A stretch of DNA of 64,000 nt from JANNMJ01 sp031426455 (GTDB lineage Bacteria > Bacteroidota > Bacteroidia > Cytophagales > Hymenobacteraceae). The stretch is taken from contig JANPLI010000043.1 in NCBI GenBank assembly GCA_031426455.1, positions 33,343 through 97,342 of the forward strand. The letters are read 5' to 3'. The translations under genes were made by a program, and so were the position numbers. Positions 17,622-26,521 of this stretch are shown in pieces; position 1 is the stretch's first letter; each line of letters starts with the position of its first letter. The notes beneath the pieces are model-generated. The model saw only the letters and a list, made by a program, of their open reading frames with translations. It searched no databases and was not told the DNA's origin.

Positions 17622-18599
17622 ATGAAAAAACGCGTTTTAATTACCGGCGGTGCCGGTTTCCTCGGTTCGCACCTCTGCGACCGCTTCTTGAAGGAAGGCT
17701 ACAAGGTGGCGGCGATGGACAACCTCATCACCGGCTCGCTCAAGAACATCGAGCACCTGTTCGGCAACGAAGACTTCGAATTCTTCCACCACGATGTGTC
17801 GAAGTTCGTCTTCGTGCCCGGCGAGCTCGATTATATCCTGCACTTCGCCTCGCCAGCCTCGCCGATCGACTACCTCAAGATACCGATTCAGACCCTGAAG
17901 GTCGGTTCACTCGGCACCCACAACCTGTTGGGTCTGGCCCGCGTGAAAAAAGCACGCGTGCTGATCGCCAGCACGTCAGAAGTTTATGGCGACCCGGAAG
18001 TCCATCCGCAGGTCGAAGAATACTGGGGCAATGTGAACCCGGTGGGGCCGCGCGGCTGCTACGACGAAGCCAAACGTTTTCAGGAAGCCATCACGATGGC
18101 CTACCACACGCACCACGGCCTAGAGACGCGCATCGTGCGCATCTTCAACACGTACGGCCCTCGGATGCGCCTCGACGATGGCCGCGTGCTGCCGGCCTTT
18201 ATGGGTCAGGCTCTGCGCGGCGAGAACCTGACCGTGTTCGGCGACGGCTCGCAGACGCGTTCGTTCTGCTACGTCGATGACCTGATCGAGGGCATTTACC
18301 GCCTGCTGCTGAGTGACTACCCGATGCCGGTGAACATTGGCAACCCTTCGGAAATCACGATTGGCGAGTTTGGAGTAGAGATCGCGAAACTGGCAGGCGT
18401 TACGTTCCAGCCGGATTTCCGGCCGCTGCCCGAGAACGACCCGCAGAAGCGCCGTCCGGACATCACCAAGGCGCGCGAAATTCTGGGCTGGGAGCCACAG
18501 GTGGACCGTGCTGAGGGCCTGCGCCGCACCTTTGAGTACTTCAAGAGTGCCGTCGTGGTACCCACCGGCATGAGCGCCCTGGCGGCCGCGGCAGCGTAA
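17622..18599 (+). CDS. UDP-glucuronate decarboxylase (UDP-xylose synthase)
   Basis: 325 residues, extended SDR family. It has the TGGAGFLGSHL NAD-binding loop at 9-19, the FASPASPIDYLKIPI segment and STSEVYGDP typical of UXS, and the catalytic YxxxK as YDEAKR. RIFNTYGPRM and GDGSQTRSFCYVDD complete the pattern. These motifs separate UXS from dTDP-glucose or UDP-GlcNAc 4,6-dehydratases. The enzyme converts UDP-glucuronate to UDP-xylose in the cytosol. It lies 94 bp after ugd, so the pair supplies UDP-xylose for glycan assembly. Confidence 0.93.
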   Translation: MKKRVLITGGAGFLGSHLCDRFLKEGYKVAAMDNLITGSLKNIEHLFGNEDFEFFHHDVSKFVFVPGELDYILHFASPASPIDYLKIPIQTLKVGSLGTHNLLGLARVKKARVLIASTSEVYGDPEVHPQVEEYWGNVNPVGPRGCYDEAKRFQEAITMAYHTHHGLETRIVRIFNTYGPRMRLDDGRVLPAFMGQALRGENLTVFGDGSQTRSFCYVDDLIEGIYRLLLSDYPMPVNIGNPSEITIGEFGVEIAKLAGVTFQPDFRPLPENDPQKRRPDITKAREILGWEPQVDRAEGLRRTFEYFKSAVVVPTGMSALAAAAA

Positions 18600-18623
18600 G
18601 CAATCTCATTTTTTGTTTCAAAT

Positions 18624-18680
18624 CCGGCCCCGTCGCGCGCCTGTCGACTTTGTCAGGCGATAGGCGCACGACGGGGCCGG
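18624..18680 (+). terminator. Strong hairpin between UDP-xylose synthase and the amino-sugar module
   Basis: A perfect 12-bp stem (CCGGCCCCGTCG with CGACGGGGCCGG) encloses a second short stem. It is followed by ATTCTTCC, a weak T-tract. A T-run precedes it, so it may work better on the minus strand. It ends 22 nt before the next start codon, so it could be a terminator or a leader structure. Confidence 0.55.
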
Positions 18681-18702
18681 ATTCTTCCACTTGCTCGTTA
18701 AT

Positions 18703-19125
18703 ATGGCGACTTCGCCTTTTGCTGATCCGTACCTGATTACCTTTCCCCGCCTGGGCAAGCCGGATATTGGTTACATCTCCGTTCTTGAAAACCACTCCGG
18801 GCTGATTCCTTTTGCAGTAGAGCGGTTCTTTTGGACCTATTACACTCCCGAAAGCATCGTCCGCGGTCGCCACGCACACCATCGCACCGAACAGGTGCTG
18901 GTAGCCGTAGGGGGACGTATTCTGGTAACGACGGAGTTGCCTAATGGTAAGATCAGCACGTTTCGCCTTGAGGATCCGCACGTAGGCCTGTATCTGCCGC
19001 CGCACGCCTGGCATACGATGCAGTACTCGCATTCGGTAGTGCAACTGGCGCTAGCATCGGCTCCTTACGAGGAGGCTGACTACATCCGCGATTACGCGCA
19101 GTTTCGGGAGGTATGGAAGCCCTGA
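18703..19125 (+). CDS. dTDP-4-oxo-6-deoxyhexose 3,4-ketoisomerase (FdtA/QdtA-like cupin)
   Basis: 140 residues from ATG 18703; a TTG four codons upstream is an alternative. The cupin core RGRHAHHRTEQVLVAVGG and the aromatic pocket LYLPPHAWHTM match the FdtA/QdtA/WxcM family, which moves the keto group of dTDP-4-keto-6-deoxyglucose from C4 to C3. With the aminotransferase at 20133 it would give dTDP-3-amino-3,6-dideoxyhexose (Fuc3N or Qui3N). Sequence alone does not separate the galacto from the gluco product. The gene overlaps the next one by 13 nt. The rmlA/rmlB genes for the substrate are not in the window. Confidence 0.88.
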   Translation: MATSPFADPYLITFPRLGKPDIGYISVLENHSGLIPFAVERFFWTYYTPESIVRGRHAHHRTEQVLVAVGGRILVTTELPNGKISTFRLEDPHVGLYLPPHAWHTMQYSHSVVQLALASAPYEEADYIRDYAQFREVWKP

Positions 19126-20090
19126 CGGAAGCTGTTTTTGCCGCCGCCGTGCAGGCCCGAATGGGGGAGCTGCGGTTTTATTCGCCGTATAACTTTTTGC
19201 GCGCCTTTGCAGCCGACCGACAGGTAGCCGACTTTGTGGCGCCTCGGCTGGCGGCGCACCAACGTGGCGAAGGAGCACACCGAGTCTTCAGTACCATCGT
19301 CGGCGGGGACGCGTATCATTTCCTGTACACGCCGCTGGCTTGGGACTCGGAGTTTTTCCAACGGCCCGTTATCCGGCTCTATACGGTACTCTATACCGGC
19401 CGCGAGGTGGCGGCGCTGGCTGAAGCCACGGAAGCCTTTCGGGTGGCGGTGGTCGATGCCCAACCGGGTATGCATTGTTTTGCAGAAGTGCCGTCTGAAG
19501 ATATTGGCTTGATTCAGGCGCTGGGTCGGGCCGGTTTTGGAACCGTCGAAACCCGCTGTTTCTTTTATAAAGACGATGTTGCCGCCTTCGACCACCCGCG
19601 TTATCCAGTGCGTATGGCTGTCGGCGAGGCTGATGCCGTGCGGGTTGGAATAGTGTCAGCGGAAATGCGCAACGCTTTCGACCGCTTCCACGCTGATGCA
19701 TATCTGACGCCCGCAAAAGGCGATGCGTTTTTGCGTACTTACGCCGAAGCTGCCGTACGGGGCTATTGCGATGCGGTGCTGGTGCCCGACGAAGCCGTGG
19801 CCGGGGTGCCGCTAGACTCGTTCTTGGCTATCAGCGACCTTAATGCCGATGCGGCAACGCTCGGCGTCGGCCTGACGCGGGTCGTACTGACGGCGGTGGG
19901 GCCGCAAAACAAAGGTTGGCACCTGAAACTGGTGGCCGAAACCGTGCAGCGTGCCCGGATACTTGGCGCTACCTACGCCCTAATGACCACGCAGAGTACG
20001 AACCGCGCCGTTTTTCGTACTGCTGAAAAGCTAGGCTGGAAGCTTGGTGGTACTGGCCACGTATTGAGCGTGGGCAGCCGGCAGCGCTAA
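19113..20090 (+). CDS. GNAT-family acyltransferase of the amino-sugar module
   Basis: 325 residues. The N-terminal half contains YTPLAWDSEFFQRPVIRLY, a segment typical of the WecD/RffC-like (dTDP-amino-sugar N-acyltransferase) group; the C-terminal half ends with a GNAT-like core (GWHLKLVAETVQRARILGATYALMTT split around the acyl-CoA site, then NRAVFRTAEKLGWKLGGT). It starts inside the end of the ketoisomerase gene and is followed by the aminotransferase, so N-acylation of the 3-amino-3,6-dideoxyhexose is the likely role. This differs from the left-handed beta-helix acetyltransferases (QdtC type) usual in that pathway. Confidence 0.78.
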   Translation: MEALTEAVFAAAVQARMGELRFYSPYNFLRAFAADRQVADFVAPRLAAHQRGEGAHRVFSTIVGGDAYHFLYTPLAWDSEFFQRPVIRLYTVLYTGREVAALAEATEAFRVAVVDAQPGMHCFAEVPSEDIGLIQALGRAGFGTVETRCFFYKDDVAAFDHPRYPVRMAVGEADAVRVGIVSAEMRNAFDRFHADAYLTPAKGDAFLRTYAEAAVRGYCDAVLVPDEAVAGVPLDSFLAISDLNADAATLGVGLTRVVLTAVGPQNKGWHLKLVAETVQRARILGATYALMTTQSTNRAVFRTAEKLGWKLGGTGHVLSVGSRQR

Positions 20091-20106
20091 GGCCGAGTGT
20101 TACTCG

Positions 20107-20114
20107 TAACTTTG
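20107..20114 (+). promoter_or_regulatory. Bacteroidota-type -7 element upstream of the 3-aminotransferase
   Basis: TAACTTTG fits TAnnTTTG, 18 nt before the ATG at 20133. It suggests an internal promoter in the glycan locus. Confidence 0.45.
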
Positions 20115-20132
20115 CGGCCTGAAATAAACGCA

Positions 20133-21251
20133 ATGAACATCCCATTTTTGTCTTTTGGGCCGCAGAACGCGGCCGTGCGGTCGCAGGTATTGGATGCCGT
20201 CGAAACCGTTTTTGACTCGCAGTGGTACGTGCTGGGAAAGGCTGTCGAGCAGTTTGAAGCTGAATACGCTGCTTATAACGGTGTACAGTATTGCATCGGC
20301 GTGGCGAATGGTTTGGATGCACTGCATCTGGCACTCCGGGCGCTCAACATCGGCGCTGGCGACGAGGTGATCGTGCCATCCAATACTTATATCGCTACCT
20401 GGTTGGCGGCTTCTTTTGTGGGGGCCGTGCCGGTGCCGGTAGAGCCAAATCCGCGAACATATAACCTGGATCCGACCCGGTTGGAAGCCGCAATTACGCC
20501 CCGCACGAAGGTGATTATGCCCGTTCACCTTTATGGACAAGCCTGCGAGATGGATGCCATTATGGCAATCGCCCGTAAGCACGGCCTGTACGTGGTGGAA
20601 GATAATGCGCAGGCCCAGGGCGCACTATGGCATGGCAAAATGACTGGGTCATTCGGCGCCATCAACGGCACATCGTTTTATCCCGGTAAAAACTTGGGTG
20701 CTCTGGGTGATGCGGGCGCAATGACGACCGACGATGCGGACCTGGCTCGCGCCGCCCGCACACTGCGTAACTATGGCTCGCAGAAAAAATATTACAATGA
20801 GGTAATTGGCATCAACTCACGCCTCGATGAGCTACAGGCGGGGGTACTCAGCGCTAAGTTGCCTCATCTGCCGGAGTGGACGGCGCAGCGCCAGCAAATA
20901 GGTGCGCAGTACACCGAAGCGCTGGCCGGCATTGGCGATCTGGTGTTGCCGACCGTGGCTGATGGCGCCACGCACGTCTACCATCTTTACGTGGTGAAAA
21001 CGGCTCGGCGCGAAGCGTTGCAACAGCATCTAATGGCTGCTGGCATCGGAACGTTGATTCATTACCCGGTGCCACCGCATTTGCAGCAGGCTTATGCCAG
21101 CGCTGGCTATCAAACTGGGGCCTTCCCGATTGCCGAAGAATTGGCTCAGACCTGCCTCAGCTTGCCGTTGTGGCCTGGGATGACTGCCGATCACGTGACG
21201 CAGGTGGCCGATTCCATTCGGGCGTTTTTCGGGTCGGGCCGCACGGTCTAG
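20133..21251 (+). CDS. DegT/DnrJ/EryC1 aminotransferase (FdtB/QdtB-like)
   Basis: 372 residues from ATG 20133 (MNIPFLSFG). PLP-dependent sugar aminotransferase with IGVANGLDALHLALRAL, the phosphate-binding region, HLYGQ, and the Schiff-base lysine at residue 186 in SFYPGKNLGALGDAGAM. PGKNLGA with GDAG is typical of 3-aminotransferases (FdtB, QdtB, TylB-like). It would transfer an amino group to C3 of the keto sugar made by the ketoisomerase at 18703. The upstream GNAT would then acylate it. Confidence 0.9.
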   Translation: MNIPFLSFGPQNAAVRSQVLDAVETVFDSQWYVLGKAVEQFEAEYAAYNGVQYCIGVANGLDALHLALRALNIGAGDEVIVPSNTYIATWLAASFVGAVPVPVEPNPRTYNLDPTRLEAAITPRTKVIMPVHLYGQACEMDAIMAIARKHGLYVVEDNAQAQGALWHGKMTGSFGAINGTSFYPGKNLGALGDAGAMTTDDADLARAARTLRNYGSQKKYYNEVIGINSRLDELQAGVLSAKLPHLPEWTAQRQQIGAQYTEALAGIGDLVLPTVADGATHVYHLYVVKTARREALQQHLMAAGIGTLIHYPVPPHLQQAYASAGYQTGAFPIAEELAQTCLSLPLWPGMTADHVTQVADSIRAFFGSGRTV

Positions 21252-21320
21252 CGGTCTAATTTTTTACCCTACAAGCCATCTCGGCGTCGGTTTTGCCGGT
21301 GAGGCTTGCTTCAGCCGCTT

Positions 21321-22295
21321 ATGCCCAAACTTTCTGTTATCATTCCCTGCTATTATAACGAGGAAAACATCCCCATTACGTCGCGGGTGCTGATCGAAAA
21401 CGAAGCGGCCTTTCCCGCTGATACCACTTTCGAGTACGTGCTTGTCGATGACGGCTCGCAGGATCGTACCTACGCTGAGTTGTTGGCGTTTCAGCAGCGC
21501 TATCCTGACCGCGTGACGGTAGTGAAGCTGGCCGGTAACGTGGGTTCCTACAATGCTATCGTGGCCGGAATGGAATACGCTACCGGCGACGTGAACGTGA
21601 TTCTGACGGCTGATATGCAGGATCCGCCCCAACTGATGGTGCAGATGCTCGACCACTGGCGGCAGGGCTTCAAACTGGTGATCGCTAACCGCGCCGGGCG
21701 TGATGAGGGCTTTGTTAAGTCGTTGCTCGCCAATACCTTTCATTGGTTGATGAAGCGCTTGGCGTTACGAAATATCCCTGACGGCGGCTTTGATTTCGTG
21801 CTTTTCGACCGGCAGGTTAAAGACCGGGTGTTGGCAATGGGAGAGCGAAACTCCAACATATTCTACTTGATGGTGTGGATGGGTTACGCCTACGTAAACA
21901 TCCCTTATATCCGGCAGGCGCGGGAGGTTGGCAAGAGCCGCTGGACGATTCAAAAGCGGGTCAAGCTGCTGATCGATTCGCTGTTAGCCTTCTCATTTTT
22001 CCCGATTCGGGCTATCACCGTCACGGGTTTTGGCTTGGGGCTGGTTGCGTTGCTCTACGGCCTTTACCTGATTGGTCTCAAACTCTTCGGGGGTATTGGA
22101 GTGCCCGGCTGGACGGCCCTAATGCTGGTCGTGCTTTTCGTATCGGCTTTTCAGATGATTGCGCTAGGGGTGATCGGGGAATACGTCTGGCGAGGGTTGG
22201 ACGCCGCCAGATGCCGGCCCCTGTATGTGGTGGATGAAGTCAGAGGGGCGGTGAGTGGCACCCGTTTCGTGCCGCCCTCCCCGGTGCAGCGTTAA
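21321..22295 (+). CDS. GT2 polyprenyl-phosphate glycosyltransferase (GtrB/DPM1-like)
   Basis: 324 residues from ATG 21321 (a TTG five codons earlier is less likely). The GT-A domain shows SVIIPCYYNEENI, VDDGSQDRTYAEL and a DXD-like ADMQDPP motif; two C-terminal membrane helices (ITVTGFGLGLVALLYGLYL and ALMLVVLFVSAFQMIALGV) are as in GtrB/ArnC-type enzymes. It probably loads a sugar onto undecaprenyl phosphate at the inner face of the membrane. The next gene encodes a polytopic protein that could use this lipid-linked donor on the outer face. Confidence 0.88.
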   Translation: MPKLSVIIPCYYNEENIPITSRVLIENEAAFPADTTFEYVLVDDGSQDRTYAELLAFQQRYPDRVTVVKLAGNVGSYNAIVAGMEYATGDVNVILTADMQDPPQLMVQMLDHWRQGFKLVIANRAGRDEGFVKSLLANTFHWLMKRLALRNIPDGGFDFVLFDRQVKDRVLAMGERNSNIFYLMVWMGYAYVNIPYIRQAREVGKSRWTIQKRVKLLIDSLLAFSFFPIRAITVTGFGLGLVALLYGLYLIGLKLFGGIGVPGWTALMLVVLFVSAFQMIALGVIGEYVWRGLDAARCRPLYVVDEVRGAVSGTRFVPPSPVQR

Positions 22296-22369
22296 GCTTG
22301 GTAACTTGCTCCCGGCGTCGGGGCACTGAACGCGCGCCTCACGCTTCATTAACCTTGTTCCTGTGCGTT

Positions 22370-24046
22370 ATGAATGAGGCGCCGCTCGCTTCTACTTCCG
22401 GTCGGTTGTTGCCGTCCTCCCGCCCGGCGTGGTTGGGTGCGTTTGGCCTAATTGCCCTTTATGCACTGGCGCACGCGCTACTGTTAGTTGATCGTGGCGT
22501 TTATTGGGACGACTGGACGCTGTATCATATGCCGCCATCAGTAATTGTGGCCAATAATACGGCGGCGGGTTCCTACTTTTTTGGCGTCTTTCACGCGTAT
22601 CTGGCGGCTTCGTCCGCCGCAATCGCGCTGTATAACGTGCTCACTTTTGGCTGCTACCTGGCCAGTGGGCTGCTGATATGGCGCCTGCTGCGGCGCAGCA
22701 GCCTGCTGACCGAGTCTGAAGCCTGGGCAATAGCGGCGCTGATGTTGGTGCTGCCACTAAACCTGGCACGCAACGCGATGATTAACGGCCAATACGCCGT
22801 ATGCCATCTGCTGTTCTGGTTGGGTTTTGCCGTGTATCAGGCAAATTGGGAGCGCTCGCGCCCGGTGCCAGTGTTGGTGATATTGGCTGCGGTGCTTTTT
22901 ATGGTCTCCTTTCTGACCAATTCACTGCTTGTGTATTTCGTGCTGGTACCACTTTACGGCATCTGGCAACAGCGCCCAGCTACGTTGACGGCTGCCGTGC
23001 AAGCTGCTGTGCGCGTCGTACCCTGGCTGGTGCTGCCAGTGCTGTTCTGGGGCCTGAGGTCGCGGTTTCTTCAGCCGACCGGCGACTATGCCGTCACGCA
23101 TTACAACGAAATTACCGCCGCTAACTTGCTGGGGCTACCCCTGGAGTTAGGGCGCACTTTTTATTTTTCGCTGGTGAAAATATTGGTGTCAGCGTTGCTG
23201 GCTTTACGCTCGGGCGTGGTAGCAGGGTTGGCAATAATCGGTACAGCAGGCGTATTGTCGCTCACTCGTTCTGCTTGGTTTCCGGTGGACATTTCAGCCG
23301 CTGCTACTTTAAACTGGCGCCGAGAGTTGGTTGGTTGTATGGCCGGTGCTATCCTGTTTGCGTTAGGCGCCTTCCCCTATCTGGCAGTGGGGCTACTTCC
23401 CACACAGGTAGAGTGGTCGAGCCGCCATCAGTTGCTGCTGCCATTAGGTGCCGCAGTGCTGTTGTATTTCGGACTACGGCTAATGGCCAACGCATTGCCA
23501 GCCAGTACGCGCGCCTGGACCATAGGCGTGGGCATAGCGGGGCTGCTGATGGTATTTGTCGCCGACGATGTACGCACTTACATCGCCTACGAGCGGGATT
23601 GGCTCAAACAAGTGTCGCTGATGCACCAATTGTATGCAGCACCTGCTGTGCGCGCCAACACCACGTTCGTCATCGAAGATGAGACGCGCAATCTGAATGT
23701 TTTTGAGCGGGGAGTTCGTTTCTACGAGTATGGCGGTCAGCTTAAATTGCTCTTCGGCCACGATAACCGTTTCGCCGCGCCTGCTGAGATTTATACCTCC
23801 TTGGCCGAGACCTTGCCGAACGGTTTGGGGGATCTGGCCGGTGGTGCGCAGCATAATCTCGGCGAATATCGTGTCAGCATACCTCGGGTGCGCCTGCGGA
23901 TAACCCCGGGCGTTCCGCTGTCCGACTTTGCTGTCCTCAAGCATACTTTGATCGGCGGTGCTGCCGATAATCCCGGCGCGCCCATCGTGCGCCTGCTCGC
24001 CGAGCCGCTACCCGCCGCAGAAGCAGCGCAGCTGCCTCTGCAGTGA
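22370..24046 (+). CDS. Polytopic membrane protein, candidate GT-C glycosyltransferase
   Basis: 558 residues from ATG 22370 (MNEAPLAS). About ten hydrophobic segments lie between residues 20 and 410, followed by a soluble C-terminal domain of about 150 residues. An aspartate pair (VYWDDWTLY) sits in the first external loop after helix 1, where GT-C glycosyltransferases keep their catalytic acid. The gene directly follows a GtrB-like GT2, a pairing seen in gtr serotype-conversion systems where the GT-C protein transfers the lipid-linked sugar. No specific family was recognised, so function is inferred from topology and context. Confidence 0.65.
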   Translation: MNEAPLASTSGRLLPSSRPAWLGAFGLIALYALAHALLLVDRGVYWDDWTLYHMPPSVIVANNTAAGSYFFGVFHAYLAASSAAIALYNVLTFGCYLASGLLIWRLLRRSSLLTESEAWAIAALMLVLPLNLARNAMINGQYAVCHLLFWLGFAVYQANWERSRPVPVLVILAAVLFMVSFLTNSLLVYFVLVPLYGIWQQRPATLTAAVQAAVRVVPWLVLPVLFWGLRSRFLQPTGDYAVTHYNEITAANLLGLPLELGRTFYFSLVKILVSALLALRSGVVAGLAIIGTAGVLSLTRSAWFPVDISAAATLNWRRELVGCMAGAILFALGAFPYLAVGLLPTQVEWSSRHQLLLPLGAAVLLYFGLRLMANALPASTRAWTIGVGIAGLLMVFVADDVRTYIAYERDWLKQVSLMHQLYAAPAVRANTTFVIEDETRNLNVFERGVRFYEYGGQLKLLFGHDNRFAAPAEIYTSLAETLPNGLGDLAGGAQHNLGEYRVSIPRVRLRITPGVPLSDFAVLKHTLIGGAADNPGAPIVRLLAEPLPAAEAAQLPLQ

Positions 24047-24073
24047 TCATCAGCTAAGCGATGCGGCCAGACG

Positions 24074-24081
24074 TAATTTTG
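24074..24081 (+). promoter_or_regulatory. Bacteroidota-type -7 element upstream of the legionaminate genes
   Basis: TAATTTTG fits TAnnTTTG and lies 29 nt before the LegC start, suggesting an internal promoter for the nonulosonic acid operon. Confidence 0.5.
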
Positions 24082-24110
24082 CGGTCAATCGCTTCGCTTC
24101 TTTTTCGTTT

Positions 24111-25325
24111 ATGTCACTTTCCGTCTCTGCGGCTGCATCTGATCCGACTGCTGCGCAAGCCTTTCTGCCTGCCGCCGTGCTGGCCGGTATCCGGGCTGCT
24201 ATTCACGGCCACCAGGCCGACGGAGCCTTTGTCGGCCTGCACACGCCTACTTTCAAGGGGAATGAGTGGGCGTATCTGAAGGAGTGCATCGATACGGGCT
24301 GGGTATCGTCGGTGGGGAAATTCGTGGACCGTTTTGAGGCCGACCTCGCCGCCTTCACCGGCACGGAGCGCGCCGTGGCCGTAGCGAACGGCACCGCTGC
24401 GCTACACATCTGCCTGCTGCTGGCCGGTGTTAAGCCGCAGGACGAGGTGCTGATGCCGGCGCTTACCTTCATTGCTACGGCAAACGCCGTGACCTATTGC
24501 GGCGCTACCCCGCACTTCGTCGATTCTGAGGAAACCTCGCTCGGTGTGGATGCAACGGCGCTGCGGGCTTATCTGACCGAAATTGCTGACACCCGCAATG
24601 GGCATACGATCAACCGCCACACCGGCCGGCGGCTCGCCGCGCTGGTGCCGATGCACGCTTTCGGCCACCCCGTGGACCTGGACGCGCTGGCCGCCGTCTG
24701 CGCCGACTTCAACATCGTGCTGATCGAGGATGCCGCCGAATCGCTCGGCTCTTACTACAAAGGCAAACACACGGGCAATGTGGGCCTGGTTTCAGCCTTG
24801 AGCTTTAACGGTAATAAGGTGCTGACTACGGGCGGCGGCGGCGCTATTCTGACGAATGACCCGGACCTCGGGAAGCACGCCAAGCACCTGACCACTACCG
24901 CGAAAGTGCCGCACCGTTGGGCGTTCGTTCACGACGAAACCGGTTTCAACTACCGGATGCCCAACCTCAATGCGGCCCTGGGTTGCGCTCAACTGGAGCA
25001 ACTTCCCGGCTTCCTGGCCCAGAAACGCGACCTGGCCGCGCGCTACGCCGCCACTTTCGCCGCCGTGCCAGGCATTCGGTTCGTGGAAGAGCCTGCTTAT
25101 GGGCAGTCCAACTACTGGCTCAATTGCCTGCTGCTCGACCGGGGCCTGGAAGACCAGCGCGACGCCATTCTCGAAGCCACCAACGACGCCGGCCTGATGA
25201 CGCGCCCCGTTTGGGAGCTGATGAACCGGCTGGTAATGTACGCGCACTGCCCCGCCGCCCCGCTGCCCGGTGCCGAAAGCATCGCCGCCCGGCTGCTCAA
25301 TATTCCCTCCACCGTCGGTCTTTAA
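24111..25325 (+). CDS. legC: LegC-family aminotransferase (nonulosonic acid pathway)
   Basis: 404 residues from ATG 24111. DegT/DnrJ/EryC1 fold with an N-terminal extension typical of LegC (FVGLHTPTFKGNEWAYLKECIDTGWVSSVG, quoted in part). Active-site features: ERAVAVANGTAALH, HAFGHPVDL, EDAAESLGS, and the PLP lysine at about residue 236 in SFNGNKVLTTGGGG. LegC makes the 4-amino sugar from the 4-keto-6-deoxy nucleotide sugar. The gene is followed by NeuB, NeuC and an acetyltransferase, the expected set. The stop codon is the first part of a heptamer array. Confidence 0.9.
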   Translation: MSLSVSAAASDPTAAQAFLPAAVLAGIRAAIHGHQADGAFVGLHTPTFKGNEWAYLKECIDTGWVSSVGKFVDRFEADLAAFTGTERAVAVANGTAALHICLLLAGVKPQDEVLMPALTFIATANAVTYCGATPHFVDSEETSLGVDATALRAYLTEIADTRNGHTINRHTGRRLAALVPMHAFGHPVDLDALAAVCADFNIVLIEDAAESLGSYYKGKHTGNVGLVSALSFNGNKVLTTGGGGAILTNDPDLGKHAKHLTTTAKVPHRWAFVHDETGFNYRMPNLNAALGCAQLEQLPGFLAQKRDLAARYAATFAAVPGIRFVEEPAYGQSNYWLNCLLLDRGLEDQRDAILEATNDAGLMTRPVWELMNRLVMYAHCPAAPLPGAESIAARLLNIPSTVGL

Positions 25326-25390
25326 TGAGGAATGAGGAATGAGGAATGGCTCAATCGCCGTTCTCATTCCTCACTCCTCATTCCTCATTC
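25324..25390 (+). repeat. Inverted heptamer array between legC and neuB
   Basis: Left arm 25324-25344 is three copies of AATGAGG, starting in the legC stop codon; right arm 25363-25390 is CTCATTC, CTCACTC, CTCATTC, CTCATTC, ending three bases before the neuB ATG. The arms are reverse complements and can form a hairpin of about 20 bp around an 18-nt loop, directly beside the start codon. Confidence 0.9.
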
Positions 25391-25393
25391 CCA

Positions 25394-26428
25394 ATGCGCA
25401 CTCTCATTATCGCCGAAGCTGGCGTAAACCATAATGGCGACCTGGCAATGGCCCGCCAACTGATCGATGTTGCGGTCGCGGCCGGGGTTGATATCGTTAA
25501 GTTTCAAACGTTTCAGGCGGAAAAGCTGGTCTCTAAGGCTGCCCGTCAGGCGGAGTACCAAACCACCAATCTGGCGGCGGGTAATGGGCAGCCTGCTGCC
25601 GATACCGGGCAGTTCGCGATGCTCAAAAAGCTCGAACTCGACCAAGACGCCCACCGCGAGCTGATCGCGCACTGCGCGGTGCGCGGCATCCGGTTCTGCT
25701 CGACGCCCTTCGACCTGGAAAGCGTGGACACGCTCCGCGCGCTGGGCGTGGACCTGATGAAAGTGCCTTCCGGCGAGCTGACGAACCTGCCCTATCTGCG
25801 GAAGATGGCCGCTACGGGCTGCCCGGTCATTTTATCGACCGGAATGGCGACTATGGCCGATATTGAGCTTGCCCTCAGTGAACTGGAGGCGGGCGGCTGC
25901 CCGCGCGCGCGCGTCACGGTGCTGCACTGCAACACCGAGTATCCGACGCCGATGCACGATGTAAACCTGCGCGCGATGAACACGATCGGGCAGGCTTTTG
26001 GGGTGGCCGTTGGCTACTCCGACCATACGCTCGGCATTGAGGTGCCCATTGCGGCCGTGGCACTGGGCGCGGTCTGCATCGAAAAGCATATCACGCTCGA
26101 TCGCACCCTGCCTGGTCCCGATCACGCCGCCTCGCTCGAGCCGCACGAACTGACGGCGATGGTGCAGGCTATCCGGCACATCGAAATAGCGCTCGGCGAC
26201 GGCATCAAACGACCTTCGCCCTCAGAACTCAAAAATCAGAAGGTCGCCCGCCGCTCCCTGCACCTGGCCACCGACCGCCCTGCCGGATACCTGCTTACTA
26301 CCGCCGACCTCGAACTCAAACGCCCCGGCGATGGTCTGCCGGCCGCGTTGATTCCGGTGGTGGTCGGTCGCCGGCTGCGGCACTCCCTGTCGGCGGAACA
26401 TCAACTGACCTGGGAAGACCTCAGCTAG
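25394..26428 (+). CDS. neuB: N-acetylneuraminate/legionaminate synthase
   Basis: 344 residues from ATG 25394. NeuB/LegI condenses phosphoenolpyruvate with an N-acylated 6-carbon sugar to form the nine-carbon acid. Motifs: IIAEAGVNHNGDLAMA at the N-terminus, VKFQTFQAEKLVS, FCSTPFDLESVD, KVPSGELTNLPYL, LSTGMATMADIE, HCNTEYPTP, GYSDHT and EKHITLDRTLPGPDH, all parts of the TIM-barrel active site. A C-terminal SAF (antifreeze-like) domain covers about residues 285-344. Context with legC and an acetamidino module points to legionaminate rather than neuraminate. Confidence 0.95.
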   Translation: MRTLIIAEAGVNHNGDLAMARQLIDVAVAAGVDIVKFQTFQAEKLVSKAARQAEYQTTNLAAGNGQPAADTGQFAMLKKLELDQDAHRELIAHCAVRGIRFCSTPFDLESVDTLRALGVDLMKVPSGELTNLPYLRKMAATGCPVILSTGMATMADIELALSELEAGGCPRARVTVLHCNTEYPTPMHDVNLRAMNTIGQAFGVAVGYSDHTLGIEVPIAAVALGAVCIEKHITLDRTLPGPDHAASLEPHELTAMVQAIRHIEIALGDGIKRPSPSELKNQKVARRSLHLATDRPAGYLLTTADLELKRPGDGLPAALIPVVVGRRLRHSLSAEHQLTWEDLS

Positions 26429-26521
26429 GCGTGACAGCCTGGCCCGCCGGCGTGCGGCGCGCCAGGTAAGCCCCTCTCACGTAATCTGGGTTGCTGACCT
26501 GGACCTATTCATTCGCACACA

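Noticed and set aside
17622..18599. LegB or RmlB-type 4,6-dehydratase
   Set aside because: FASPASPIDY, STSEVYGDP and YDEAKR with GDGSQTRSFCYVDD identify UDP-glucuronate decarboxylase instead.
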